A DNA stretch of 64,000 bases, taken from assembly GCA_025618425.1 (NCBI GenBank), contig CM046848.1, forward strand, positions 29,882,592-29,946,591, read 5' to 3'. The DNA is from Heliocidaris tuberculata. Taxonomy: Eukaryota; Echinodermata; Echinoidea; Camarodonta; Echinometridae. Every line of letters begins with the position of its first letter. Position 1 is the stretch's first letter. This document shows, piece by piece, positions 21,178 to 32,083 of this stretch. The position numbers and the translations under genes are program-made. The notes under the pieces are model-generated. The model was not told the origin of the DNA and searched no databases. It saw nothing but the letters and a program-made list of their open reading frames with translations.

Positions 21178-21195
21178 TTTTATTATATATAACTA
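21069..21195. repeat. (TA)n-rich microsatellite
   Basis: Alternating TA with 'acttttattatatat' interruptions repeated about three times. Confidence 0.9.
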
Positions 21196-21316
21196 TAATA
21201 TAATTTTTCTCCTTTTAATTTTACAAGCATAGACTAATCAGCTGTAGTGAATAGTGATAATAATACAAATTGTTGATTATCTTCAAGTTCAGCAGCTGCA
21301 AGATATATGATATAAA

Positions 21317-21646
21317 ACACTCATAGGCCCTTGCCTATGTGGGACTGTGTCCAACATTCACTGTTGCAGCAGTCAAAACAGACAAAATTGCTCTAAGCAA
21401 GATTTAATTTTCTTAAGTTTGCTAGATTACCTGATTTAGGGACTCGTCAACTCTTACATGCTACAAATTTGGGGATTCAGAATTGAAAGTGAAATTTTAA
21501 ATAATTATTTTCCTCTCATGTATGAATGATCTAGACTGGAAAAAGCCTGCTGATACACACAAAAGCTATTGAAGCCTATTCACATGTAAAAACTAGTCTG
21601 GAGTACAAGGTTATCTTCAGATAAGCTTGTACTTGTATAAGTGGAT
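21317..21646 (+). repeat. Repeat S/T, copy 3 (uninterrupted reference copy)
   Basis: Starts 'cactcataggcccttgccta' and ends 'cttgtacttgtataagtg', about 330 bp, with short CACTCATA/TATAAGTG inverted ends. It is the only complete copy in the window and defines the order of the S and T parts. Non-coding. Confidence 0.8.
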
Positions 21647-22599
21647 ATAAAAGGTCTAGGTTTAATTGGACACAAGGTCAAACAACCATAACACGTCACA
21701 CAATGCATTAATTGTTTTTATTCTGATATATGCTTCATTGCATGGCCGTGGGCACTTGGAAGATTCCACTATTTTTTCCCACTTTTCCACAGGGAAAGTA
21801 TGGAATTACATACAGTAGCCTTTTATGCTTTTTGCATGGCATGAAATGATCTTTTGTTTTGCTCCCATTTTCTATGAATATATTTATGAATATTTTGAAA
21901 ATACCATTTCATGTGCACATGGAAGGTTTGAGCATAAAAAAAACATGTGGGTAACAAATTAATTCTTACCAGAATTTGGCAAATTATGCTGCAACTCTGC
22001 ATGGTCCCCCCTCCCCACCCCAAATTTCTTACATTAAACAAATGAAGTTATTGAGAGATTCTTCGCTGCTCTTTGTGATGATGATGGAGACAAACATTTA
22101 AGATTCATTTAGGTTCAATTAACTTAAGCAGATATTTCACTCGTGTATTATGGCCAACTTTATTAATTGATAAAGCCACATAGTCGTAGGTTCTCATGGG
22201 GAATTTGACACCATTCAAGTGTATACCTTATAACAGGTGTTGTCAATCACCGAGAGTGGACTTTACTTTTAATGACAGGCAGTTCTTATGCAATGCTTTG
22301 TTCCCTCTTCCTACTGCAGTGTAAGGAAATGTCATCATCATAAATCTCCCCAGTTTGAGTTATTTTGTGGTGGGACGGACCCATGATCAGACCCATCTCC
22401 CTGGTTTTGCTGCCCGCCTGGGAGACCTCGCACGTATTAATTGGTAATTCAACCAAAATCTGGTGTCGGTGAATTATGATACAATGCACATGGACACTGG
22501 CGACTCGGTATCTTTATCTTTAACTCTCCTACATGGACTTCTTAACCTCACCATATGCGAGTCAGTACAATTTCATACATTTCTGACTTTCAATAAACT

Positions 22600-22620
22600 T
22601 TTATTCTTTGTTCTTTCAGA
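22600..22620 (+). promoter_or_regulatory. Probable 3' splice site before torsin start exon
   Basis: The tract 'ttattctttgttctttcag' is a strong polypyrimidine-AG acceptor 23 bp before the start codon. It suggests that an untranslated upstream exon exists. A similar acceptor precedes the second torsin exon 1 at 36,687. Confidence 0.5.
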
Positions 22621-22642
22621 CTTTGCTGAGAATGACTTCATC

Positions 22643-22814
22643 ATGTGGAGAATAGCTTATCTGTACAGAGTTTTCCTGGTGCTTCTCCTCAGTGCACTTA
22701 GTCAAGCAGGAGTAGTATCGTGGGTCAAGAAACATTTCAGTCCCATCAACCCGCTCTGTTATGGGATTCTAGAATGCTGCTTTCATGACAGGAGCTATAA
22801 ACCAGATGTAGCTG
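22643..22814 (+). CDS. Torsin exon 1 (signal peptide and Cys cluster)
   Basis: Fifty-seven codons plus one base. The hydrophobic core 'VFLVLLLSAL' is followed by 'NPLCYGILECC'. The donor 'gttggt' is weak but gives the right phase for exon 2. The reading frame is open upstream of this ATG, so the start is the first Met before the hydrophobic core. Confidence 0.88.
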
Positions 22815-25800
22815 GTTGGTATATTTTGTTATCGTTTTTAGAATATTTCCTTTAAAAAAAAATAAGGGAAAATCTCATTACAAAATTTCTCAAACAGAAC
22901 AACTATTTTATGCCCCATTTTCTCTCTTGTTGTATGGGCTTATGGGATGTTTTTTTTATTTTTGATACTATAGATTTACATTGTTATTTTCATTGCAGCC
23001 AGATGGCATTAAAAAAAAAAGTTCTGAGACTTGTTGATGAAGACTTTGCAATTTTCCATTCCATATTTTGCTCAGGATGGTTCTATACTTTTGGTATGAA
23101 TCTGTCTATAATTGAAGAAAAGAAATGTATGAACTTGTATGCCTTTTTCCCTTCCTTCCAGTTCTTGCCAAGGCCTTCGATAATCATTTGTTTGGTCAAC
23201 ACTTGGCCCATACAACTATCCTGGGTGCAATAGATGGTCATGTGACCAACCCTAATCCACAGAAGCCACTGGTACTATCCCTGCATGGACCGGCTGGAAC
23301 CGGTAAGAACCACATCAGTCGACTCTTGGTTGAAAGCGTTTTCAAACGTGGAATGGACAGCGATTTCGTGACTCTCAAGATATCTACCAAGGATTACCCT
23401 CACAAGGAACGTCTTCAGCAATATAGGGTACTACAGCCTATCTAGTTTTTCATCTATTGCGAAATCCTGTTGCTCTGATTGCTTAATACTGGCAATTTTG
23501 AATACTGCCTGATGTGTCATAGGGGTTGTAAGACACATGCTCTAGTGACATTTTGCTGTGTTAAGCCTGGTCCTGGCACTATACATTACCCTAACCCCAA
23601 CCCTAAAGCAAAGTTCAAATCACAACCCAAGCCCCTATATCTTTGCTCGTATAAAACCTTGAGTCACGAGAGCAAATGTTGGATCATTGTCATAGGAAAA
23701 GACTAGGTTATGGCCTTGTGGGGCATAGTCTTTCTATGCATGCTTTTACAAAGCAAGGACACAACGATTTAATCTAATTTGGCCGTAATATAATGTCCAA
23801 ATTTCCTTACTCTAGACATTTGCATCTTAATATGTACATGTATGAACCAAATGTCTACTTCTTATTTTTTTAGTAGTAAAGTACAGTTAACTTTGCCTAA
23901 GTCGAATCTGTCGGACCACAAAAAAATAGTTCGACTTATGCAAAATTCGACTTAGGAAATGTAAATAACCCATGTTTTTCATAGCATGGTTAACAGTATT
24001 GCCTCAAGTTAATCTCTAACTATTCATGTCCTGAGACAAAAATCAAATGAGATAGATGGCTTAGTGGTAGAGCAGTTGTCTCATAACTAGGAGGACCCAG
24101 GTTCAAAACCAAGAGAATGTGCTATTGCCCTTGGGTAAGGCATCAATCCTCATTACCAAGTCCCTCAGAGAGGACTGCAAGCTGTCGGTGCCCTGGTTGC
24201 TTACTCACAAGCATACATTTGCTTTCTTAGCAGTTGGGTGATATAATAAACCATCCAACATATAATAAACTATCCAACCTATTTCTTTTTGTATTCTATT
24301 TGCCCCCTACAGGATGAGCTGGTTTCATTAGTCAAATCCAAGGTTTCTTCATGTCCTCATCATGTCTTCATATTTGATGAGATAGAGAACATGCCTGCAG
24401 GCTTACTAGATAGTATCAAGAGCTTCCTAGACCACCATCACAAAGTAGATGGGATTAGTTACAGGAAAGCAATCTTCATTTTCAGGAGGTCAGTAATTAA
24501 GTTATTGATCAGAGATGCCAGTTCACAGGCAAAAGCCTGCATTCAGGTCCTAGCAAATTTATTTTTAGGCCATATTTCAGGATCTTTGTGTACAAACTAC
24601 AGTTAACTTTGCATAAGCTGAATATGGAACTGGAATCTGGAACTACCAAAAATAGCTTGACTTACGTAAAATTTAACTTAGAGAAATGTAAATAACACAT
24701 ATTTTGCATAGTTTGGTCGAAAAAATTGATTCGACATAGGGAAGTTCGACTTAAATGCAACTTTGTGTTATGCAAGGTTAACTGTAGATCATTCTAGAAG
24801 ATTTCAGACCTGGGGAGCGTTTCATGAAAGGAAGTTGTCGGATATTTTATCTGACAACTGTTATAAGCTACTGAAATCCTTGCATCTGATTGGCTGAGAG
24901 CAAATTTGTCGGATAAAATATCTGACAAGTCCTTTCATGAAACGCCCCCCTGCTCATGAATTCTAACTGGCAGCCCTGATTGATAGTGGTAGCAGTTGGC
25001 TTTAGAATTGCATTTAAGTTTCAATGTGCTTTAAAATAATTACTCTGGCTTTGGCTGGGCAGACAAATGTGTAGCAAGGTATTCAAGGAATTTTTTTTAC
25101 TCCAATAATGACACCTTTGTGGAAGAAACAAATATTGATAAAATGCCTTGTCTAAGGAGGTAAGTACATAGCTGAAATTCAAAGTTGCTACCTCATAATT
25201 TTGAAGGTCATGCGTGAAAAAAGGCCTTTTTACAGAAGTGAGCCTTGTGTTGTTGAATTTTATTGGTGGGAAAAGAAAGTATCGTAAATCACCACTACAT
25301 GTATTGTCATTCTCAAAAGTTGTCACCTTTGGGTTCATATTCAGTTTTTATTTATTTTTAAAATAGCATAAGGTGAATACAAGAAGATGATGGAAATATT
25401 AATTTTTTTGTCACTCTTGTCCTATTCTATCTTGAAAACAGTAACCTAGCTGCAAAGGTGATCAACCGGCATGTGTGGAAATCATATGAGAAGGGAATAG
25501 CTAGGAAAGACATCACACTGGTTGATATGGAGCGCATCATCATGAATGAAGTCAGTCAAAATCCTGGTCAGTTATTTCCTAATATTTTATTTTATTTAGT
25601 CTATGTACTATTATGATACAATCCATTTTTTCATGTGATCATATCGTATTTATGGATTAAGAGACAAGCACTTTTATTTTGTTTTTGTTTTCCTTTCAGC
25701 ATTTGTGTAACATTTAACCCTAGGAAGACTATCCTTTTTTGCTCCCCCCCCCCCTTAAGATCTTGGCCACAGGATGACAGATAGGATGCTACAGAGCCTG

Positions 25801-26303
25801 CCAGATTACATAAAAAACAAGACTTATTTTGTCAATTACATTGATTTTTCTGAATAGGGCTTAACTTTCATTTTTTTATATTTCCGTCTTTTCCTTCATA
25901 TTCCCATTATGTCCTATTTGGAATACCATTCATGTAACCTTGACTACAAGCATTTTTACCATCAATTATCCGAAGCATAATATTATTTCTGGCACAATTT
26001 TACATTTTAGATGCTGGCTTGTATAAGGCCAAACTCATCAATTCCCATCTCGTCAGCCATTTTGTGCCCTTCCTCCCGCTTGAAGCATCTCATGTAAAGG
26101 AGTGCATTCATGCTGAGTTTAAGGTCCATGGTTACCAGTCCAGCCCAGAAATAGAAGACAAGGTTCTTGATGAGCTACAGTTCAGTGGACCAAGGGACTC
26201 TAGGGTGTTTGCTGTCAAAGGTTGTAAGAACGTTGCAGAGAAAGTGAACATCATTCTCTACCAACTCAGATTCAGAGATCACAAGAAGCATACAGATTTG
26301 TAA
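22643..26303 (+). CDS. Torsin family AAA+ ATPase (five coding exons, complete)
   Basis: Exons are 22643-22814, 23162-23427, 24313-24488, 25442-25566 and 26011-26303: 1,032 nt or 343 residues plus stop, with GT/AG at every junction and phases 1, 0, 2, 1. Residues 1-22 form a signal peptide. C39, C45 and C46 match the N-terminal cysteine cluster of torsins. Walker A is GPAGTGKN (100-107) with the torsin-specific final Asn, Walker B is VFIFDE (164-169), sensor 1 is N206, 'HFVPFLPLE' is at 263-271, and the redox/sensor-2 motif GCK is at 317-319. Torsins act in the ER and nuclear-envelope lumen and need LAP1/LULL1-type partners for ATP hydrolysis. Length and motifs fit an active torsin-1/2-like enzyme; the exact paralogue (TOR1, 2 or 3) cannot be set from sequence alone. 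Confidence 0.95.
23162..23427 (+). CDS. Torsin exon 2 (Walker A)
   Basis: Opens 'LAKAFDNHLFGQHLA', the signature start of the torsin AAA+ domain, and carries GPAGTGKN. The acceptor is 'ttccag' and the donor 'gtacta', leaving in phase 0. Confidence 0.93.
23884..23996. mobile_element. pogo/mariner-like MITE in torsin intron 2
   Basis: Starts CAGTTAACTTTGC and ends GGTTAACAG with TA on both sides. The interior repeats 'ttcgactta' words. It is related to the copy at 24,600. Confidence 0.72.
24045..24268 (+). mobile_element. tRNA-derived SINE of a second family, torsin intron 2
   Basis: A box 'tggcttagtggtagagc' and B box 'ggttcaaaacc' sit in tRNA-like spacing. The body and AT-rich tail differ from the 8.7/9.3-kb SINEs. 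The CCA end and cloverleaf arms are not conserved, so this is not a tRNA gene. Confidence 0.75.
24313..24488 (+). CDS. Torsin exon 3 (Walker B)
   Basis: Encodes residues 147-204 plus two bases. 'VFIFDEIENM' is followed by 'KVDGISYRKAIFIF', typical of torsins. The donor after 'ag' is 'gtcagt', in phase 2. Confidence 0.94.
24600..24784. mobile_element. pogo/mariner-like MITE in torsin intron 3
   Basis: TA duplications flank perfect-looking ends CAGTTAACTTTGCATAA and TTATGCAAGGTTAACTG. At 185 bp it is non-coding, with internal 'cgactta' repeats. Confidence 0.85.
24812..24949. repeat. MITE family M1, full palindromic copy in torsin intron 3
   Basis: The ends 'agcgtttcatgaaagg' and 'cctttcatgaaacgc' are inverted, as are inner words 'ggatattttatctgacaa' and 'ggataaaatatctgacaa'. 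This copy defines the family boundaries. Confidence 0.88.
25442..25566 (+). CDS. Torsin exon 4
   Basis: Encodes residues 205-246, 'NLAAKVINRHVWKSYEKG' and 'DITLVDMERII', covering sensor 1 and the following helix. The acceptor is 'aaacag' and the donor 'gtcagt', in phase 1. Confidence 0.92.
26011..26303 (+). CDS. Torsin exon 5 (C-terminal lid and stop)
   Basis: Encodes residues 247-343 plus TAA. It contains 'HFVPFLPLE' and the conserved GCK motif 25 residues before the end. The basic tail RFRDHKKHTDL extends slightly past the usual torsin end. Confidence 0.94.
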
Positions 26304-26395
26304 TGTGAAGAGGTAGTAGCAATTTATTATTGTAAACTAGACATAGGTTTTATACATATGGTCATTTTGAAAGATTTGAGATGTTTAGTCCACTC

Positions 26396-26786
26396 CATTG
26401 GCGGCATGGGGGGGTGCTGTTTCTTGCTTGTCAGTTCTTTTGAAGAGAAATAGCGCATGGGCCGTGGAACCGGGAGGGGGGGGGGAGGCTGCAGCCCCCC
26501 CCCCCCACTTTTTTGAGTAGACACTTGATAAAACCTCAGAAAAGGTTCAAAAATTGTCATTTATGAGTGAAATCAAATCAGCCCCCCCCCCTTTCAGAAA
26601 CGCTTTGCAGCCCCTGTAGCGTGTCATAGAAATATGAGATGCTTGATATTGCTTGTCCGAGATTTTGGACACATGATGTTTTCAGAAAAAAATGGAAACC
26701 CTTTTTTTGGGGGGGGGGGGGCTATCAAGAGATTTTGGAGACATGTGCCCCCTCCCCCAAATAATCTCTTGTGCCGCCCCTGGTTC
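26396..26786. repeat. Degenerate poly-C/poly-G MITE remnants
   Basis: Inverted ends 'ttggcggcatgggg' and 'gtgccgcccctgg' enclose G/C homopolymers and 'gcttgtc.gagattttgga' words, as in the elements at 20,490 and 54,171. It is probably more than one insertion. Confidence 0.5.
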
Positions 26787-27729
26787 ACACCTTGGTCTTT
26801 TACTATATTTTTTGAAATTCCTGAAAATGTTTTTCCTTTTCTATGAAAAACAATATCTTCCACTGAAATCTCCTCTGAAATTTTTAGATTGCAGGTACTG
26901 CAAGATTGGTTTTCCAAATCACACAGCATCATGCAGCTCTTCTAATTTTTTAGTAAAGATATATATCTTTTTAGGTAGATTATGATAAGCTAGTTAAATA
27001 TGCAATTGAAGAAACTCATAGAGTTAATTGATTTAATGATAAATAATGTGTATATTATAAAGCAGCTGATAAATCTGTGTAAATTGTAAATTTCAGAGAG
27101 TGGAGTAGAGTAATTATTCTTAAATAGGCATACTAGGTTAGGACAAAGTCCTGTTTAATATATGATTAACCATTTCTGCAATATTTGAGTGAACCATAAT
27201 AGAGTGATAGACAGGTAAATAATTTGGACAGAAAACAAGCCTGACATTTTCTGACTTTTATTGTTATTAATTTTATGTTGATGTCAAACAACTCGCATCA
27301 TTTGAAAATGGAAAAGGTTTGTTTATCAGTTGGGGGGGGGGCATGTGCCCATCATTCCCCTTGTCTAGACTGAAGTGCTGGTCAGAGAATCCTGGATCTT
27401 CCACTAATAGTGGCTAATACAAATACCAGAAAAAGTATGGTCCCAATAAAACCCAGGCCAGTTCTGCGAAAATTATAATTGTTCAAAGCTATTACTATAT
27501 ACAAGCCTAAATGGCTGAAAATTTGACCCCTCCTTAGATTTTGTAGATCTTCATTTCTGTTAGTCTCTTTCTTATTGTCACCATTAGATTTCAGAATTTT
27601 TATCAAGTTTAGGCATGACCTGTTCAACTCAGTCACGTTGTCACTTCACATATTCATTTGATTAGATATGAAGTGGTGTTTTAATAACTTTACAAAATAA
27701 ATTGATGTAAGCTTTATCCCTTTGCATTT
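26787..27729. other. Downstream flank of torsin: unique AT-rich sequence
   Basis: No exon or repeat is recognised. An 'aataaa' near 27,697 could be a distal poly(A) signal for torsin, but nothing confirms this. Confidence 0.4.
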
Positions 27730-29335
27730 TTATGCCTCCGCCCACCGAAGGTGGTGCTGGAGGCATTATGTTTTCTGGTTCTCATGATAACTCAAGAACC
27801 ATTTGAGGTATGAACTTCAAACTTGTTGCTAGTATGTATCACCATAGGAAAATGATCTCATTGAATTTTGGGGTATGTAGGTCAAAGGTCAAGGTCACAG
27901 GACAATTTCTGATAATGCAGGTGTTAGTCTCGTTCTCAAGAACCATTTGAGGTATGAACTTCAAAGTTGGTGCTAGTATGTATCCCCATAGGTAGACGAT
28001 CTGATCAAATTTCGGGGTGCTTAGGTCAAAGGTCAAAAGTCAGAGAGGTCAATTTTGAGATTGCAGTTTTTTGCCTTGTTAACACTATATCTCAAGAACC
28101 ATTTGTTTCATTAACTTCAAACTTGGTACTAGATTATGGCAAATGTACGTCAAAGGTCGTGAAGGTCATTTACCATGGAATTTCAGGTTTTTGCTTTGTT
28201 AACACTCTCTTGAACAATTTGAGCCATTAACTTCAAACTTGGAACTGCATGTAGTATGCATCACCATAGGGAGACGAACTGATTAGACTTTTGTTCACGG
28301 AGGTCAAAGTTGACAGGTCATTGATGTCATTATATGTGAAAATAATGGGTTTTTTAAAGCTTTGTTATCACCATATCTCAACTATTTTGTATTCATGACT
28401 AGAAGGAAATAAATTGATCAGACTTTTAGGTTATAAGGTGTAAGGTCAAATGTCAAGGATAATAATAATAATAATCAAACATTCTTATATAGTGCATTAC
28501 ACATAAGCAAAATTGCATGTCTCTATGCACTTTAAGAGAGGAAAGAAAGGAAAGATGCACTGGGTTCATGATTCTGATTAACTATAAAGTGGTGAAAAGG
28601 TATGTCTTTAGAGAATTAATGAAGTTTTCATAGGAATTTATACTTTTCAGATATTCAGGCAACTTGTTCCACAAAAGAGCGGCAGAATATGTAAAAGACC
28701 TTTCCCCGTATGATTTTGTCATTATTTGTGGAACGCAGAGCAGGGACTTGGAACTGGAACGTAACATTCTATCGGGTTTATATGGAGTTAGTACTTCAGA
28801 GAGATAAGTAGGAGCCAGCTGATGTAAACATTGGTAGGTTAACATAAGTATTTTAAATTGGATACGGGACTTGATGGGCAACCAGTGTAGATCTCTTAAG
28901 ACTGGAGTTATTGATTCATGTTTCTTCGTGCGTGTAACAAGTCGGGCTGCAGAATTTTGAAGGAGTTGTAGTCTTTGAATTTGAGAAGAAGGGAGACCAG
29001 AAAGTAAACTATTACAGAAATCAAAATGGCACATAACAAAAGCATGAATTAATCGTTCAGTGGTTGGTTTGTCTAAAAAATTGCGAATTTTACCTATTTT
29101 GTATAATCCAAATGAAGCTGAGCGACACTTTTGTGAGACAAAATTTTCAAATGTGAACTTATCATCAAAAGTAGCACCTAAATTTCTGCAAGTTCTGGTT
29201 GCATGAACAATTGTACCATTTATGTTCAATGTTGATATGATGTCAACTAACATGTAATTATAGGCTTTTGATTAAGGTTATCATAATATTTCAAGAACAG
29301 TTTGAGCCATCAACTGAATTTGATGAGATATTGAA
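27730..29335 (+). repeat. Tandem array with AGGTCA-type sites, split by a LINE
   Basis: Units begin with 'tctcaagaaccatttgaggt'-like words near 27,783, 27,937, 28,091, 28,207, 28,375 and, beyond the LINE, 29,285, with spacings of about 115-170 bp. Each unit ends in an 'aggtcaaaggtca'-like segment. The array start has an imperfect inverted repeat 'tgcctccgcccaccgaaggt'. Non-coding. Confidence 0.75.
28459..29262 (-). mobile_element. 5'-truncated CR1/L2-like LINE with open ORF2 C-terminus
   Basis: The minus frame 29,253-28,582 is open for 223 codons and reads 'LGATFDDKFTFENFVSQKC', 'LIHAFVMCHFDFCNSLLSGL', 'RLQLLQNSAARL', 'LHWLPIKSRIQFKI' and 'SFTYSAALLWNKLPEYL'. This is the end of the RT and the C-terminal domain of CR1/L2-type elements. 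The catalytic half is missing. The 3' end has an (ATT)n tail at 28,460. It sits inside the tandem array. The intact frame suggests a fairly young insertion, not a host gene. Confidence 0.88.
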
Positions 29336-29705
29336 TTGTACATTTCTATGTTCCCACTGCCTGTTCCTTATTCCATATTAAACAAAGAGATGGTAGATAT
29401 CCATTTGCAGTTGTTTTATTTCAGAACAAATTTAGCAATGAACAGATAAAGGATGGAGAAACAGGTTTTATGACTTCCCTTGATGTGTGCATGTTGCCTC
29501 ATTCAGACATCATGCAGTAAGAGATAGATCATAACACACAGAGTGGCCTTAGTGCATGGCAGGTTGCCAATTTGGTTTTTGTTTTGGTTTAGGGTTGCGT
29601 TTAGGGTTGTGTTGGGTCCAGGGTTGAAGTTAGCCGGAATTTTACTAGTGTATGAAATTGCCGACTGCTGAGCAGTTGTCACTGCAGCCTGTATCATGCA
29701 ACTGA

Positions 29706-30115
29706 TTACCCTTTCAGGACAGGAATTATTTAAGGGCTACAATAATATTATTGGCAACAATAATATTTTTCTTTTAGTGCTACATGGTTCTAATAAGATG
29801 TATTTTCTTGAAAACAATTATACATGTATTCATGGTTAGGAACTTTGTAAAAAAGTTGAAAAAATTGCCAATTTCGATCAAAAAATAATGATTTTGAACC
29901 TCTCAATGTGTTGCCAATTTAAGGATTTTAAAGCTTATTCTCCTTTTAAACATTCCTGGCGTCAAACGCAATGTGGTTATGCAACAAAAATGGATACAGT
30001 GTGTGCAGAAATTATTGCTCTTTCTACTCATGCATCTGGTTTATTTTTTAGAGCTCTGAATCAAAAGTTATTGAGCCAAACCATAAAATGCGGTCAATTG
30101 TCTTAAAAGGGTTAA
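29706..30115 (+). repeat. Interspersed TIR repeat P, copy 2
   Basis: Full-length match, in the opposite orientation, to 7,858-8,245. It starts 'ttaccctttcaggacagg' and ends 'cttaaaagggttaa'. Confidence 0.8.
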
Positions 30116-30145
30116 TGACGACCCTCTGTAAAGAGTGGTCATGTT

Positions 30146-30722
30146 TAAAGGGCAATCCAACCTTGGTTATAAGATGATTTGTGTGAAAGCAGATAAAATA
30201 AAAACAGGATGGTGAACGTTTGAAAGTGTCGGACAAGGAATAAGAAATTGTGTGAAAAGGAGATCACTAAATATGCGAAACTCAAATTGGCAATTTGGTG
30301 AGTCGCTTATGACATATTGGTGGTCAGCTCTCTTGTTGTCGTACACTGAAATATCATTACTTTGTGTTTTTCTCCGAAGCGCCTTTCCCTCGGGGCAGTA
30401 CTCCCAATATATAGTAGATAGCATATTGTTATAGGTCCACATGACAGAAAAAGATACTACTGAGTAATACATTCAGAAAAAAAAATGGCATTTTAGTCAT
30501 TTTGAGTGTTGGAGCAAATGGGGGAGTTGTCCGCAAATACATCACAGTGACATAACCTATTCGGCCAATTTGAAATTCCCGTATGTATAGTGATTTAAAC
30601 TTTCCAAAATTCATAACTTTCTTATTGCTTGTCCGATTTCGTTCACACTTTCACCAATCTGCTTCTCTGATTTTTCCTCTTTCTTCCAGAACAACTTGCC
30701 ATTAAGGTTGGATTTCCCTTTA
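30146..30722 (+). repeat. Interspersed TIR repeat Q, copy 1
   Basis: About 577 bp with inverted ends 'taaagggcaatccaacctt' and 'aaggttggatttcccttta'. Long shared words with copy 2 at 34,690 include 'ccctcggggcagtactc' and 'tgggggagttgtccgc'. No transposase. Confidence 0.85.
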
Positions 30723-31320
30723 AACCTAATAAAGTTGTGTCTCATTATTGACTGGAGTATGTTAAATTGCTATGACGTTTTGTTGTTTTAGGCACAGTGC
30801 ATTAGTAGTGGATGGGATACCATATCTATATTATTTTTGTTCTCACTTGCAGTGATGGTAGTATATAAGAAATCTAGGTAGGATTTCTAAAAAAAAATTC
30901 AAGTCGTTAACATTTTGTATACACCAGTACATGAATAGAATTTTTTTCCCTTGCTTGTTGCTGAAGAAATATCACTGTCTATGTAGTTTTTCATCACACT
31001 TACATATTTTAGAATATGATTCGAGCTTTCTGTTTGTTACTTGCTTCACTTTTTACTTGTTGCTGTCCAAATTCATGATATTCATTTCCTTTCTTTGTGT
31101 TCTGTGTATTTCTTGTGGAGGTGGACTTAGTCATATATTCAGCACTGTTTGATTAGACCTCTCCACAACAGGCAATATCTATATCTATATTTCACTGGAT
31201 ACCGCTTTTCGGAGACACACGACAATGCAGTTTATTCCGTCATAATAGCGCGAGGTGCCTACGGGAGACAGGAGTACAAAGAAAAAAGACAAAGAGTGTC
31301 TCCCTAATACACCAGTTATG

Positions 31321-31343
31321 GGTGTATATATATATATATATAT
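31321..31343. repeat. (TA)n tract
   Basis: Short TA run just left of the cruciform-prone palindrome. Confidence 0.8.
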
Positions 31344-31345
31344 GT

Positions 31346-31382
31346 AACAGTTTCAATAATTTTATAAGCAGTAATCCGTATT

Positions 31383-31464
<82 letters not shown>

Positions 31465-31501
31465 AATACGGATTACTGCTTATAAAATTATTGAAACTGT
31501 T
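31346..31501. repeat. Perfect (TA)n-centred palindrome (~156 bp)
   Basis: The left flank 'aacagtttcaataatttt' to 'gtattcttta' is the exact reverse complement of the right flank beyond a pure TA core at 31,387-31,460. The whole block can fold into one ~78-bp stem. A degenerate 'attgaaactgttataagc' repeat follows at 31,490 and 31,570. Confidence 0.9.
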
Positions 31502-32083
31502 ATAAGCATTATTGATATAATCATAATCTGAATAAAAAATGGTTTGAAGAAAAAGGATTATTATATTATTAAAACTGTTATAAGCAATATTAATATTATG
31601 ATGATCTGAAATTATGATTGTTTCTGTTATTACCACATTTGTTATTATCTTTACTTAATATGATGCAAATAATGTAGCTTTTCTTACATCAGTCTTCTTT
31701 AATCATGTAATCATAAATTCATGTCAATTGAAATACATTGTACTGGCTTTCACATAATGCTGTATGATGGCATGTTTGTTTGAAAGAACAAAAATGTTGT
31801 TTTAATGCATCTCTATACATGTTTTGTAGGTAACGTTTGATTTTAATGAATAGTTTAAAGACAGTTCTACGACTTCTTTCTGTGCAATTAATGTACCTTT
31901 ACAAACCATTTACATTTCACTGTATGTTTTCTATACAAATATAGTGTCCCCTTTATTCAATAAATGATGTATGCACTCATGAATTTCAAAAGAAATCTTT
32001 CCTTTGTTCCTATCATTAGATTTCTTCTCTTCTTTATCCTATTCCAATTACATCCTATTAGATTATTAGATATATTCCGGGGG

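Larger units (their letters stand above)
17821..22642. other. Divergent intergenic region between ZGPAT and torsin
   Basis: The two genes are transcribed away from each other, so both promoters should lie here. No TATA box can be assigned with confidence. Poly-G tracts lie near 18,088-18,108 and 18,318-18,330. The region also contains two foldbacks, a GT microsatellite and a nested repeat stack, listed separately. 21,660-22,600 looks unique. Confidence 0.6.

Noticed and set aside
22463..22642. Upstream extension of torsin exon 1 (the frame is open to 22,463)
   Set aside because: The extension adds a second unrelated hydrophobic stretch and crosses a strong splice acceptor at 22,619. The start at 22,643 gives a normal torsin signal peptide.
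24053..24115. tRNA gene
   Set aside because: Same reason: tRNA-like promoter boxes only, followed by SINE sequence.
28582..29253. 223-codon frame as a host gene
   Set aside because: Its sequence is the C-terminal part of a CR1/L2-like ORF2 with a LINE tail. Recorded as a mobile element instead.
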